Of a stretch of DNA of 5,357 bases, positions 1-5,357 are shown piece by piece; the first letter of the stretch is position 1; each line of letters begins with the position of its first letter. The translations under genes and the position numbers were made by a program. The notes under the pieces were generated by a model. It had not been told where the DNA came from. It saw only the letters and a list, made by a program, of their open reading frames with translations, and did no database searches. This DNA is from SVKR01 sp963605115 (lineage in GTDB: Bacteria; Bacillota; Clostridia; Oscillospirales; Oscillospiraceae): contig CAVCTM010000125.1 of assembly GCA_963605115.1 (NCBI GenBank), positions 1 through 5,357 on the forward strand. Direction: 5' to 3'.

Positions 1-42
1 GATGGCGGCGAGGAGCAGTACGGCGGTCAGAACAGGACTCAT
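1..42 (-). CDS. rnfB: RnfB, N-terminal fragment (ferredoxin-side Fe-S subunit of Rnf), cut by window edge
   Basis: Only the first 14 codons are inside the window: ATG at 42-40 followed by a hydrophobic stretch reading MSPVLTAVLLLAAI. A perfect AGGAGG ribosome binding site lies at 55-50, 7 nt upstream of the start, and the gene begins 17 nt after the rnfA stop. RnfB proteins start with one membrane helix followed by a four-cysteine Fe-S domain and ferredoxin-like clusters. Only the helix start is visible here. The identity rests mainly on position: in clostridial-type operons rnfB is the last gene, directly after rnfA. As known for the family, RnfB takes electrons from reduced ferredoxin at the cytoplasmic face. 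The cluster cysteines, and whether the gene is intact, cannot be judged from this window. Confidence 0.8.
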   Translation of the reverse strand, partial: MSPVLTAVLLLAAI

Positions 43-59
43 AGCGTTTCCTCCTCTCT

Positions 60-677
60 TTAGCCGAAGAGCTTGTCGGCAATGCCGGTGAAGCCCATAA
101 AGGTCATGCTCGTCAGCGCGGCGGCGACGAGCGTGATCGGCAGCCCGCGCCAGCTCCGGGGCGGCTCGGCGCGCTCGATCGCGCGGCGCACGCCGCAGAA
201 CAGCACGAGTGCGAGCCCGAAGCCGATGCCCGCGGTGCAGCCGTTGACGCAGGACTCCAGCAGACCCCAGCCGTAGCTCACGGAGGCGTCCGCGTAGCCG
301 TTCGTGACGTTCAGCAGCGTCACCGCCAGCACCGCGCAGTTCGTCGTGATGAGCGGCAGGTAAATGCCGAGCGCGCTGTAAAGCGGCTTGACGAATTTTT
401 TCAGGAAGATCTCGACGAACTGGACGAGCGCCGCGATGACGAGGATGAAGATGATCGTGGAGAGATATTCCAGTCCGAGCGGGACCATCAGCGAGCGGTA
501 GATACAGTAAGTCGCGGCGGAGGCGAGCGTCATGACGAAGATGACCGCGCCGGACATGCCGAGGCTGGAGTCGAGCTTCTGGGACACGCCGAGGAAGGGG
601 CAGATGGCGATGAACTGGACGAGGACATAGTTCTCCGTGAAGATCATCGTGAAGGCGATCATAAGCAGCGCTTTCAT
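60..677 (-). CDS. rnfA: RnfA, integral membrane subunit of the Rnf complex
   Basis: A 205-residue membrane protein, close to the usual length of RnfA/NqrE (about 190-200). Family landmarks are ICPFLGVS (residues 25-32), GMSGAV (40-45), TTNCAVL (111-117) and a C-terminal RGLPITLVAAALTSMTFMGF block (177-196). Cys26 and Cys114 are the two conserved in-membrane cysteines which, with their RnfE counterparts, hold a [2Fe-2S] cluster in the membrane (family knowledge). About six hydrophobic helices are readable. The Arg-rich loop at 163-177 before the last helix suggests both termini lie outside, the opposite of RnfE. The start ATG (677-675) overlaps the rnfE stop in ATGA and has an AAAGGAGG site 7 nt upstream. 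The stop is TAA at 62-60. NqrE is the alternative, but the RnfC type in the operon decides for Rnf. Confidence 0.97.
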   Translation of the reverse strand: MKALLMIAFTMIFTENYVLVQFIAICPFLGVSQKLDSSLGMSGAVIFVMTLASAATYCIYRSLMVPLGLEYLSTIIFILVIAALVQFVEIFLKKFVKPLYSALGIYLPLITTNCAVLAVTLLNVTNGYADASVSYGWGLLESCVNGCTAGIGFGLALVLFCGVRRAIERAEPPRSWRGLPITLVAAALTSMTFMGFTGIADKLFG

Positions 678-1375
678 TCCGCGTCCTCCTTTCCGGCGCC
701 GGCGGGCTTTTCGCCCTCGGCGCAGTGCATCGCGCAGTTGCCGCAGCTGCCGTCGCAGCCGATGCGCGGGTCAAACTTCTTGCCTTTTTTATTCATGCAG
801 CGGACGAGCAGCGCCATCGCCGCGGCGAAGCAGAAAAATCCGCCGGGCGTCTGGGCGACGATGCCGATCTGATAGCCCTCCGGGATGATGCGCAGACCGT
901 AGATCGTGCCGCTGCCGACCAGTTCGCGGACGACCGCGATGCCGACGATGACGACCGTGTAGCCGACGCCCATGCCGAGCCCGTCGAGCAGGGAGTCGAG
1001 CACACCGCGGCGGCTCGCGAACATCTCCGCGCGGCCGAGCACGATGCAGTTGACGACGATGAGCGCGAGGAAAATGCCGAGCGAGCGGTAAAGCCCCGGC
1101 AGATAAGCCTCGACGATCATCTCCACGAGCGTCACGAACGCGGCGATGACGACGATGAAGCAGGGGATGCGCACCTTGTCGGGGATGATCTTCCGCAGCA
1201 GAGAGATGACGACGTTGGAGCCGACGAGCACGAAGGTCAGCGCCGCGCCCATGCCGAGCGCGCCGGACACCGTGACCGAGATGGCGAGCACGGAGCAGCA
1301 GCCGAGCAGCAGGATGAGAACGGGATTTTCCTTGAAAATGCCGTTCGTGAAAATTTTCCACTTGCTTTGTTTCAT
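674..1375 (-). CDS. rnfE: RnfE, integral membrane subunit of the Rnf complex, with a cysteine-rich C-terminal tail
   Basis: A 233-residue protein of the RnfE/NqrD family, paralogous to RnfA. Landmarks are NGIFKENPVLILLLGCC (residues 11-27, where the family has a conserved Cys in LGxC), GMGAALT (41-47), YRSLGIFLALIVVNCIVLGRAE split over 96-116 with Cys110, and ELVGSGTIYG (151-160). Cys27 and Cys110 are the likely ligands of the membrane [2Fe-2S] cluster shared with RnfA. Six helices are expected. Lys-rich ends (MKQSKWK and NKKGKK) suggest both termini are cytoplasmic. After the last helix, residues 201-233 form a hydrophilic tail with CDGSCGNCAMHC (Cys207, 211, 214, 218), which is not part of the core fold. 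The gene starts at ATG 1375, 19 nt after rnfG stops. An AGGAGG lies about 12 nt upstream, rather far. The end overlaps rnfA by 4 bp. Confidence 0.97.
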   Translation of the reverse strand: MKQSKWKIFTNGIFKENPVLILLLGCCSVLAISVTVSGALGMGAALTFVLVGSNVVISLLRKIIPDKVRIPCFIVVIAAFVTLVEMIVEAYLPGLYRSLGIFLALIVVNCIVLGRAEMFASRRGVLDSLLDGLGMGVGYTVVIVGIAVVRELVGSGTIYGLRIIPEGYQIGIVAQTPGGFFCFAAAMALLVRCMNKKGKKFDPRIGCDGSCGNCAMHCAEGEKPAGAGKEDAE

Positions 1376-1394
1376 AGCTTTTTCCCGCCTCCTT

Positions 1395-1922
1395 TCATCG
1401 AATGGCGTTCACGGCAGCCATCGCCGCGCCGACCGCCTGCCGGACGGCGGCGGAGGAATAGGTCGCGTTCGTGATGGCGTCCACCTCGCCGCAGCTGTCG
1501 GAAAGACCGAGGAAGCGGTCTAAATACGCCGCGTCGCCCGCCTTCGAGCCGATGCCGCTCGTCTCGGTGGAGACATCCGCGCGCAGCCCGACGATCCTGC
1601 CCTCGCCGTCGAAGCCGACGGTGACGGCGACGTCGCCCTTGTAGCCGCGGGCGGAGGCGGTGACGACGTAGCCGAGCCCGCCCGTCTCGCGCCACGCGCC
1701 GGTGATGCCGAGCGCGGCTTTGTCGCAGTCGAGCTCCTCAAAGCCCTGCGCCCCCTCCAGAACGGCGGCGCGCGCCGCCTCCGCCTCGATCCGGGCGTTT
1801 TCGGCGATGATGGGGGCGGTCGCCTCGTGGGTCAGACCCAGCAGCGCCGCGACGACGATGCAGATCACGGCGAGAACGGTGATGGGCTTGCCGATGGCGC
1901 TCCAAGCGCTTTCCTTTTTCAT
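1395..1922 (-). CDS. rnfG: RnfG, FMN-carrying periplasmic-side subunit of the Rnf complex
   Basis: A 175-residue protein with one N-terminal membrane helix (about residues 12-31) and an FMN-binding domain exposed on the outer face. Visible family features are THEATAPII just after the helix (31-39), the ETSGIGSKA block (120-128) and the flavinylation region DAITNATYSS (148-157). By family rule the FMN is joined through a phosphoester to the last Thr of the [ST]GAT motif, here Thr154. The Gly is replaced by Asn152. RnfG shuttles electrons together with RnfD between the membrane cluster and the rest of the chain. At 175 residues it is rather short for the family (often about 190-210). The ATG at 1922 overlaps the rnfD stop as ATGA, with GGGAGG about 9 nt upstream. 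NqrC is the alternative, but length and operon favour RnfG. Confidence 0.95.
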   Translation of the reverse strand: MKKESAWSAIGKPITVLAVICIVVAALLGLTHEATAPIIAENARIEAEAARAAVLEGAQGFEELDCDKAALGITGAWRETGGLGYVVTASARGYKGDVAVTVGFDGEGRIVGLRADVSTETSGIGSKAGDAAYLDRFLGLSDSCGEVDAITNATYSSAAVRQAVGAAMAAVNAIR

Positions 1923-2848
1923 TTTGCGGCACCTCCCAGCGGCTTGGTGCGGGTCCAGTCATTGATGTAGGGCACCAGAATGTTCATCAGCAAAATGGCG
2001 AAGGTGACGCCCTCGGCATAGTTGCCGAACACGCGGATGGCGGCGGTGACGAGCCCGCAGCCGACGCCGAAGATGACCTTGCCCCAGTTCGTGAAGGGGC
2101 TCGTTACATAGTCCGTCGCCATAAACACCGCGCCGAGCACCGCGCCGCCCATAAAGATGCTGAGCAGGGGCTGCGCGCCGCCGAAGAGCCATGTAAAGAG
2201 CGCGAGCGAGCCGAGGTAACAAAGCGGGATGATCGGCTTGATAACGCGGCGGATGAGCAGGTAAACAAAGCCGAGCGCGAGCGCGATCACGCATGTCTCG
2301 CCCAGCACGCCGGGGTGGTCGCCGAGGAAGAGGTGGACGGAATTCGCCCAGCTCCACGCGCCGGTCTGCGCCAGCGGCGTGGCGGAGCTCACGGCGTCCG
2401 CGCCGCGCCACGCGAAGGGCGCGGGGTAGCTCGTCATGCTGCCCGTGAACGAGAACATCAGCACGATGCGGCCCACGAGCGCGGGGTTCATAAAGTTGCG
2501 GCCGAGCCCGCCGAAGAGCATTTTGACCACGACGATCGCGGCAATGTCGCCCACGATGAGCTGCCACACGGGGATCGAGGCGGGAACGTTGAACGCCAGC
2601 AGCACGCCGGTGACGGCGGCGGAGAGGTCCCCGACCGTCACGGGCAGGTGCATCAGCTTTTCCCAGACGAGCTCGCAGAGCACGCAGGCGGCGGCGGAGA
2701 CCGCCGTCAGCAGCAGTGCGCGGGGTCCGAAAATCACCACGGACGCCGCGAGCGCGGGGATGAGCGCGATGAGCACGTCGCCCATCACGGCGCGGGTGGA
2801 GCGCGGCGCGCGCAGATGGGGCGACACGCCGACATAGAGCTTGTTCAT
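1919..2848 (-). CDS. rnfD: RnfD, membrane subunit with covalent FMN
   Basis: A 309-residue multi-helix membrane protein of the NqrB/RnfD family. Landmarks are an N-terminal VSPHLRAPRST (8-18), typical of RnfD, then GGLGRNFMNPALVGR (113-127), DAVSSATPLA (151-160), FMATDYVTSP (242-251) and GNYAEGVTFAILLMNILVPY (275-294). Thr157 in SSATP is the expected covalent FMN site (the family consensus is SGAT). RnfD is part of the ion-translocating core, passing electrons through FMN and, in the family, often an additional non-covalent flavin. The ATG at 2848 overlaps the rnfC stop by 4 bp. A strong AAGGAGG lies inside the rnfC end, 7 nt upstream, so the two genes are probably translationally coupled. 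NqrB is longer and has a different N terminus, so RnfD is preferred. Confidence 0.97.
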   Translation of the reverse strand: MNKLYVGVSPHLRAPRSTRAVMGDVLIALIPALAASVVIFGPRALLLTAVSAAACVLCELVWEKLMHLPVTVGDLSAAVTGVLLAFNVPASIPVWQLIVGDIAAIVVVKMLFGGLGRNFMNPALVGRIVLMFSFTGSMTSYPAPFAWRGADAVSSATPLAQTGAWSWANSVHLFLGDHPGVLGETCVIALALGFVYLLIRRVIKPIIPLCYLGSLALFTWLFGGAQPLLSIFMGGAVLGAVFMATDYVTSPFTNWGKVIFGVGCGLVTAAIRVFGNYAEGVTFAILLMNILVPYINDWTRTKPLGGAAK

Positions 2849-4173
2849 TTTGCCGCCTCCTTTTCCTCGCGCAGCTTTGCATTCAAGAATACCTTGGCAA
2901 GCTTATGCGACTCCACGAGCCGGCGGCGCGCCGGGCAGACGAAGGCGCAGCAGCCGCACTCCATGCAGAGCGTCACCTTCAGCGCCTTCAGCGCGTCAGC
3001 ATCGCGCCGGGCGTAAGCGCTCTCCAGCTCCACGGGCATCAGCTTCAGCGGGCAGGCGTCGATGCAGCGTCCGCAGCGGATGCATGCCGTGGGCTCCGGC
3101 AGTGCGGCGTCGGCTTCCGCGAAGGCGAGCACCGCGCCGGTGTTCTTGACGACCGGCTGATCCAGATCCGGCACGGCGATGCCCATCATAGGTCCGCCCA
3201 TGATGACCTTCTTCGGCTCGCACTTCAGACCGCCGGCGGCTTCCAGCACGTCGCGCAGGCTCGTGCCGATCGGGACGATGACGTTTTTCGGCTCCGCGAC
3301 GGCGCTGCCGTCCACCGTGACGCATTTTTCCACGAGGGGGAAGCCGGTCCGGATGTAGCGCGTCAGCACGGCGAGGGTCGTCGCGTTTAAGACGATGCAG
3401 CCGACGTCCAGCGGGAGCTTGCCCTCCGGGATGACGCGCCCGGTCGTGGTGTAAACGAGCACCTTTTCGCCGCCCTGCGGGTAAAGGCTCGGCAGGGGGC
3501 GCACCTCGGCGTAATCGAGCGCCGCCGTTTCGCGGCGGAGCGCGTCGATGCACGCGGGCTTATTCTTCTCGATCCCGATCAGGAGCTTCGCCGCCGGATA
3601 AAAGCGGTGGAGCAGGCGGAAGCCCTCGCCGAGCAGCGGCGCGTCGTCGAGCATCGTGCGGGTGTCCGCCGTGATATACGGCTCGCACTCCGCGCCGTTG
3701 ATGCAGAGAAATTCCACGCGCGCGGGGTCGGCGTTCAGCTTCACGGCGGTCGGGAAGCCCGCGCCGCCGAGCCCGACGACGCCGCTCGCGCGCACCGCGG
3801 CGATGAAGCTGTCGAAATCCGTGACCTCCGGGGGCGTAAGCTCCGGGCAGAGCGTCTGCTCCCCGTCGCTCTCGATCGTGATGGTCTGGCAGAGCGCGCC
3901 GTGGAACAGCAGCTGCTCGCCGAGCTTCTTCACCGTGCCGGACACGCCGGAATAGATCGGCGACGCCATCGGGCTCTCCGCCGCGGCGATGAGCTGCCCC
4001 ACGGTCACATGGTCGCCGGGCTTTACCACGGGGGTCGCCGCGCGCCCGATGTTCATCGAGGTCGGCACCGTGATCGAAGCCGGGACCGGCACGCGGACGG
4101 GCGCGAGCGCCGCCGTGCTCTTCCGGTGAGGCACATGCGCGCCGTGCAGTCGTTTGAATGACACGATATTCAA
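2845..4173 (-). CDS. rnfC: RnfC, NAD(H)-binding Fe-S subunit of the Rnf complex, non-ATG start
   Basis: A 442-residue soluble subunit attached to the cytoplasmic face. It exchanges electrons with NAD+/NADH. Domains in order: an N-terminal RnfC segment (FKRLHGAHVPHRKS, 6-19) and barrel-sandwich domain to about 110; a complex I NuoF-like nucleotide/FMN domain with GLGGAGFPTAVKL (134-146), NGAECEPY (159-166) and YPQGGEKVL (231-239); an SLBB-like segment (about 284-316); and two [4Fe-4S] motifs, Cys364/367/370/374 and Cys403/406/409/413, with an extra Cys408. These clusters separate it from NqrA. There is no long Ala/Lys-rich C-terminal extension as in enterobacterial RnfC. No in-frame ATG exists between the upstream stop (4251-4249) and Met40. 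TTG at 4173-4171 keeps the full N terminus but is only 2 nt after AAGGAG. GTG at 4164-4162 (439 residues) is 11 nt away and is a real alternative. Confidence 0.95.
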   Translation of the reverse strand: MNIVSFKRLHGAHVPHRKSTAALAPVRVPVPASITVPTSMNIGRAATPVVKPGDHVTVGQLIAAAESPMASPIYSGVSGTVKKLGEQLLFHGALCQTITIESDGEQTLCPELTPPEVTDFDSFIAAVRASGVVGLGGAGFPTAVKLNADPARVEFLCINGAECEPYITADTRTMLDDAPLLGEGFRLLHRFYPAAKLLIGIEKNKPACIDALRRETAALDYAEVRPLPSLYPQGGEKVLVYTTTGRVIPEGKLPLDVGCIVLNATTLAVLTRYIRTGFPLVEKCVTVDGSAVAEPKNVIVPIGTSLRDVLEAAGGLKCEPKKVIMGGPMMGIAVPDLDQPVVKNTGAVLAFAEADAALPEPTACIRCGRCIDACPLKLMPVELESAYARRDADALKALKVTLCMECGCCAFVCPARRRLVESHKLAKVFLNAKLREEKEAAK

Positions 4174-4175
4174 GT

Positions 4176-4181
4176 CTCCTT
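4176..4181 (-). promoter_or_regulatory. Ribosome binding site of rnfC (start-deciding)
   Basis: AAGGAG on the minus strand, within a 27-nt nearly all-purine leader at 4200-4174. It lies 2 nt before the TTG at 4173 and 11 nt before the GTG at 4164. Neither spacing is ideal: the first is too tight and the second long. The true start is therefore uncertain by three codons. The GTG is favoured by ribosome spacing and the TTG by retaining the longest N terminus. Confidence 0.6.
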
Positions 4182-4215
4182 CCCTGATTCTCTCTTTCCC
4201 TTTTAAAAAATGTAC

Positions 4216-4244
4216 TTGATATACAGTGAATTTCGTTGGATAAT
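4216..4244 (+). promoter_or_regulatory. Predicted sigma-70/sigma-A promoter of apbE
   Basis: TTGATA (4216-4221) and GATAAT (4239-4244) each match the -35 and -10 consensus at five of six positions, with an ideal 17-bp spacer. The start of transcription would be near 4251, leaving an untranslated leader of about 64 nt before the apbE ATG at 4315. The site lies in the only AT-rich stretch of the window. It is read by eye and has not been tested with a scoring matrix. Confidence 0.55.
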
Positions 4245-4256
4245 GGATTCAGTGTA
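4222..4256. repeat. Imperfect inverted repeat, candidate operator between rnfC and apbE
   Basis: TACAGTGAAT (4222-4231) and ATTCAGTGTA (4247-4256) are inverted copies pairing at 9 of 10 positions (mismatch 4226/4252), separated by 15 bp. The repeat covers the spacer, -10 and start region of the predicted apbE promoter and sits just downstream of the proposed rnf start point, where a bound protein could affect both. It does not match the Rex consensus (TTGTTAA-N4-TTAACAA). The regulator, if any, is unknown, and such a repeat could arise by chance in a region of this size. Confidence 0.3.
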
Positions 4257-4274
4257 ATAAAGCGCATTGCATAC

Positions 4275-4304
4275 ATTATAAACCATGCCCCGCGGCAAAA
4301 GCAA
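4275..4304 (-). promoter_or_regulatory. Possible promoter of the rnf operon
   Basis: On the minus strand there is a perfect -10 hexamer TATAAT (4280-4275), preceded at 18 bp by TTGCTT (4304-4299), which matches only the TTG half of the -35 consensus. Transcription would begin near 4268 and run about 95 nt before rnfC. The -35 element would overlap the apbE ribosome binding site on the other strand. No better-matched minus-strand pair was found in 4174-4314, so this is the best candidate, but the weak -35 leaves doubt. Confidence 0.4.
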
Positions 4305-4310
4305 GGAGGA
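4303..4310 (+). promoter_or_regulatory. Ribosome binding site of apbE (start-deciding)
   Basis: AAGGAGGA ends 4 nt before the ATG at 4315. This decides the start: an in-frame ATG exists 30 nt upstream at 4285, but it has no ribosome binding site and would place this Shine-Dalgarno sequence inside the coding region while lengthening the signal peptide. Confidence 0.85.
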
Positions 4311-4314
4311 ACCC

Positions 4315-5262
4315 ATGCGCCGGAGCCAAAAACTTCTTTATCATATCATAGCTTTTTGTTTGCTTTGCCTGATTTCCCTCACCGGCTGCGGCGAAGGCGC
4401 CGCGGCGCGGACGGAGACGGCGTTCGCGCTGGACACCGTCGTGCGCGTGACGGTCTATGCCGAGGCGGACGTTCCGGCGGCGCGCGCCGCGCTCGCGCGC
4501 TGCGCCGAGTATGAGGCGACCTTCTCCCGCACGCGCGCCGACAGCGAGCTTGCGCGCGTCAATGCCGCCGGGGGCGGCACGGTCAGCGAGGACCTCCGCG
4601 CCGTTTTAGAGTGCGCGATCGACGTTTCCGCCCGCAGCGGCGGCGCGCTGGACGTGACGCTCGGCGCGGTCAGCGTGCTCTATGACTTCACCGCGGAGGA
4701 CCCCGCCCCGCCGGACGCCGCCGCGGTCGCCGCCGCGCTCGCGGGGACCGGGATGGACGGCGTTTCGCTCCGCGGCAGCGAGCTCACGCTCGCGCCCGGC
4801 GCGGTGCTGGACCTCGGCGCGGTCGCGAAGGGCTATATCGCGGACCGGCTGGCGGAGGACCTGCGCGCGGCGGGCGTGGAGCACGCGATCGTGAATCTCG
4901 GCGGCAACATTGTCTGCGTCGGCTCCCGCCCGGACGGGGAGCCCTTCCGCGTCGGCGTGCAGGAGCCCGTCCCCGGCAGCGAAAAAAACGCCGCCGTGCT
5001 CTCCGTGGAAAACGCCAGCGTTGTTACGAGCGGGAATTATCAGCGGTATTTTGACTATAACGGCGTCCGCTGGCACCATATTCTGGACCCCGAAACCGGC
5101 TGTCCCGTCCAAAACGGGCTCGCCTCCGTCACGGTCACGGGACCGGAGTCCATGCTCTGCGACGCGCTCAGCACCGCCTGCTTCGTCCTCGGCAAGGAGA
5201 CGGGGGAGGCGCTGCTCGCGGAGTATCCGGGGTATGAAGGGCTGTTTTTGTATGGAGAATAA
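4315..5262 (+). CDS. apbE: ApbE, FAD:protein FMN transferase, lipoprotein
   Basis: A 315-residue enzyme that transfers FMN from FAD to a threonine hydroxyl of Rnf/Nqr-type flavoproteins (Mg-dependent, family knowledge). It has a lipoprotein signal with a hydrophobic core at about 8-22 and lipobox LTGC, placing lipid on Cys25 and the enzyme outside the membrane. Motifs: TETAFALDTVVRV (33-45), FSRTRADSELARVN (70-83), SGGALDVTLG (108-117), LDLGAVAKGYIADRLAE (165-181), VNLGGNIV (193-200), TSGNYQRYF (238-246), HHILDPETG (254-262) and DALSTACFVLG (283-293). Asp283 and Thr287 match the metal-binding pair of the family. The family LGGxAKG reads LGAVAKG here. Length is normal. The gene is divergent from rnfC, and the likely targets are RnfD T157 and RnfG T154. 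TAA stop at 5260-5262, with a terminator 5 nt later. Confidence 0.97.
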   Translation: MRRSQKLLYHIIAFCLLCLISLTGCGEGAAARTETAFALDTVVRVTVYAEADVPAARAALARCAEYEATFSRTRADSELARVNAAGGGTVSEDLRAVLECAIDVSARSGGALDVTLGAVSVLYDFTAEDPAPPDAAAVAAALAGTGMDGVSLRGSELTLAPGAVLDLGAVAKGYIADRLAEDLRAAGVEHAIVNLGGNIVCVGSRPDGEPFRVGVQEPVPGSEKNAAVLSVENASVVTSGNYQRYFDYNGVRWHHILDPETGCPVQNGLASVTVTGPESMLCDALSTACFVLGKETGEALLAEYPGYEGLFLYGE

Positions 5263-5267
5263 GGCGA

Positions 5268-5299
5268 AAAAAGCTCCCCGCCGCAGTGGGGAGCTTTTT
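5268..5299 (+). terminator. Rho-independent terminator after apbE, possibly bidirectional
   Basis: A perfect 12-bp stem pairs 5268-5279 with 5288-5299 around an 8-nt loop (5280-5287). The GC-rich core GCTCCCC/GGGGAGC is followed by five T. Because the left arm begins with A5, preceded by another A, the hairpin also ends in a U-tract when read from the other strand, so it could stop a convergent transcript too. It starts 5 nt after the apbE stop, showing apbE is probably a single-gene transcript. Confidence 0.9.
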
Positions 5300-5357
5300 G
5301 GTGCTTTTCCGCTTTTTTTCGCACATGGCGCAAACGCCTGGGGCGCGGGGGTTTGAC
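5300..5357. other. Gene-free end of window
   Basis: No start codon with a ribosome binding site and no coding pattern is seen after the terminator. The window ends in TTTGAC, which could begin a -35 element of a following gene, but nothing beyond is available to test this. Confidence 0.5.

Noticed and set aside
725..1474. Long plus-strand open frame (249 codons) opposite rnfE and rnfG
   Set aside because: Its composition is very rich in Asp, Glu, Arg, His and Ala without any domain. It is the mirror of GC-rich third positions in the real genes and lacks a proper ribosome binding site.
2315..3016. Plus-strand open frame of 233 codons opposite rnfD and rnfC
   Set aside because: The same low-complexity charged composition, lying wholly against strongly recognised genes, makes it a shadow frame.
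3607..4161. Plus-strand open frame opposite the 5' part of rnfC
   Set aside because: It is Arg, Ala, His and Glu-rich with no recognisable fold, in a GC-rich gene where stop codons are rare in other frames.
60..4173. Na+-NQR operon instead of Rnf
   Set aside because: RnfC has two CxxCxxCxxxCP clusters, which NqrA lacks. RnfD is of Rnf length, and gene order fits clostridial Rnf.
4216..4260. Rex (NADH/NAD+ sensor) operator
   Set aside because: I looked for TTGTTAA-N4-TTAACAA-like palindromes and found none. The only repeat there has a different sequence and spacing.
3560..4276. Minus-strand open frame starting upstream of rnfC with an ATG
   Set aside because: It runs out of frame with RnfC, its protein is Arg/Ala/Gly low complexity, and it has no ribosome binding site. 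The AT-rich leader only gives it a protein-like beginning.
4285..4314. Upstream in-frame ATG as an alternative start for apbE
   Set aside because: There is no Shine-Dalgarno sequence before 4285, while AAGGAGGA sits ideally before 4315. The shorter product has a standard lipoprotein signal.
4174..4314. FMN riboswitch or other structured leader between rnfC and apbE
   Set aside because: The predicted leaders are short (about 64 and 95 nt) and AT-rich, with no stable paired elements and no recognisable conserved riboswitch core.
5320..5357. Second hairpin (GGCG-CAAA-CGCC) and TTTGAC as a promoter at the right edge
   Set aside because: The stem is only 4 bp, and the would-be -35 has no visible -10 because the window ends, so neither can be supported.

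Overview
The window carries most of an Rnf electron-transport operon on the minus strand and, divergently on the plus strand, the flavin transferase ApbE that should mature it. Transcription of the operon runs from about position 4270 down to 1 in the order rnfC-rnfD-rnfG-rnfE-rnfA-rnfB, with rnfB cut by the left edge after 14 codons. This C-D-G-E-A-B order is typical of clostridial and other anaerobe Rnf loci, unlike the A-B-C-D-G-E order of gammaproteobacteria. The DNA is strongly GC-rich, especially at third codon positions. Most genes have strong AAGGAGG-type ribosome binding sites, and ApbE has a Gram-positive-style lipoprotein signal. I infer a GC-rich anaerobic member of the Clostridia (Oscillospirales-like gut lineages would fit), but this is not proven by the sequence.

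Layout: 1-42 rnfB start; 60-677 rnfA; 674-1375 rnfE; 1395-1922 rnfG; 1919-2848 rnfD; 2845-4173 rnfC (all minus); 4174-4314 an AT-rich divergent control region; 4315-5262 apbE (plus); 5268-5299 a strong terminator hairpin; 5300-5357 no gene seen. Three junctions (C/D, D/G, E/A) are ATGA overlaps of 4 bp. The other two (G/E and A/B) have gaps of 19 and 17 nt. The operon therefore looks transcribed as one unit and translationally coupled.

How the genes work together: Rnf oxidises reduced ferredoxin (RnfB), passes electrons through membrane clusters (RnfA/RnfE) and covalently bound FMN (RnfD, RnfG) to RnfC, which reduces NAD+, and exports Na+ or H+. Two flavin-acceptor threonines are visible, RnfD T157 in an SSAT motif and RnfG T154 in a TNAT motif. 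The divergent ApbE is the enzyme class that transfers FMN from FAD to such threonines, and its lipid anchor puts it on the outer face of the membrane where these sites are expected.

I see no unknown multi-gene system here. The points most worth a second look are the glycine-less flavinylation motifs, a four-cysteine tail on RnfE, the non-ATG start of rnfC, and an inverted repeat over overlapping divergent promoters.
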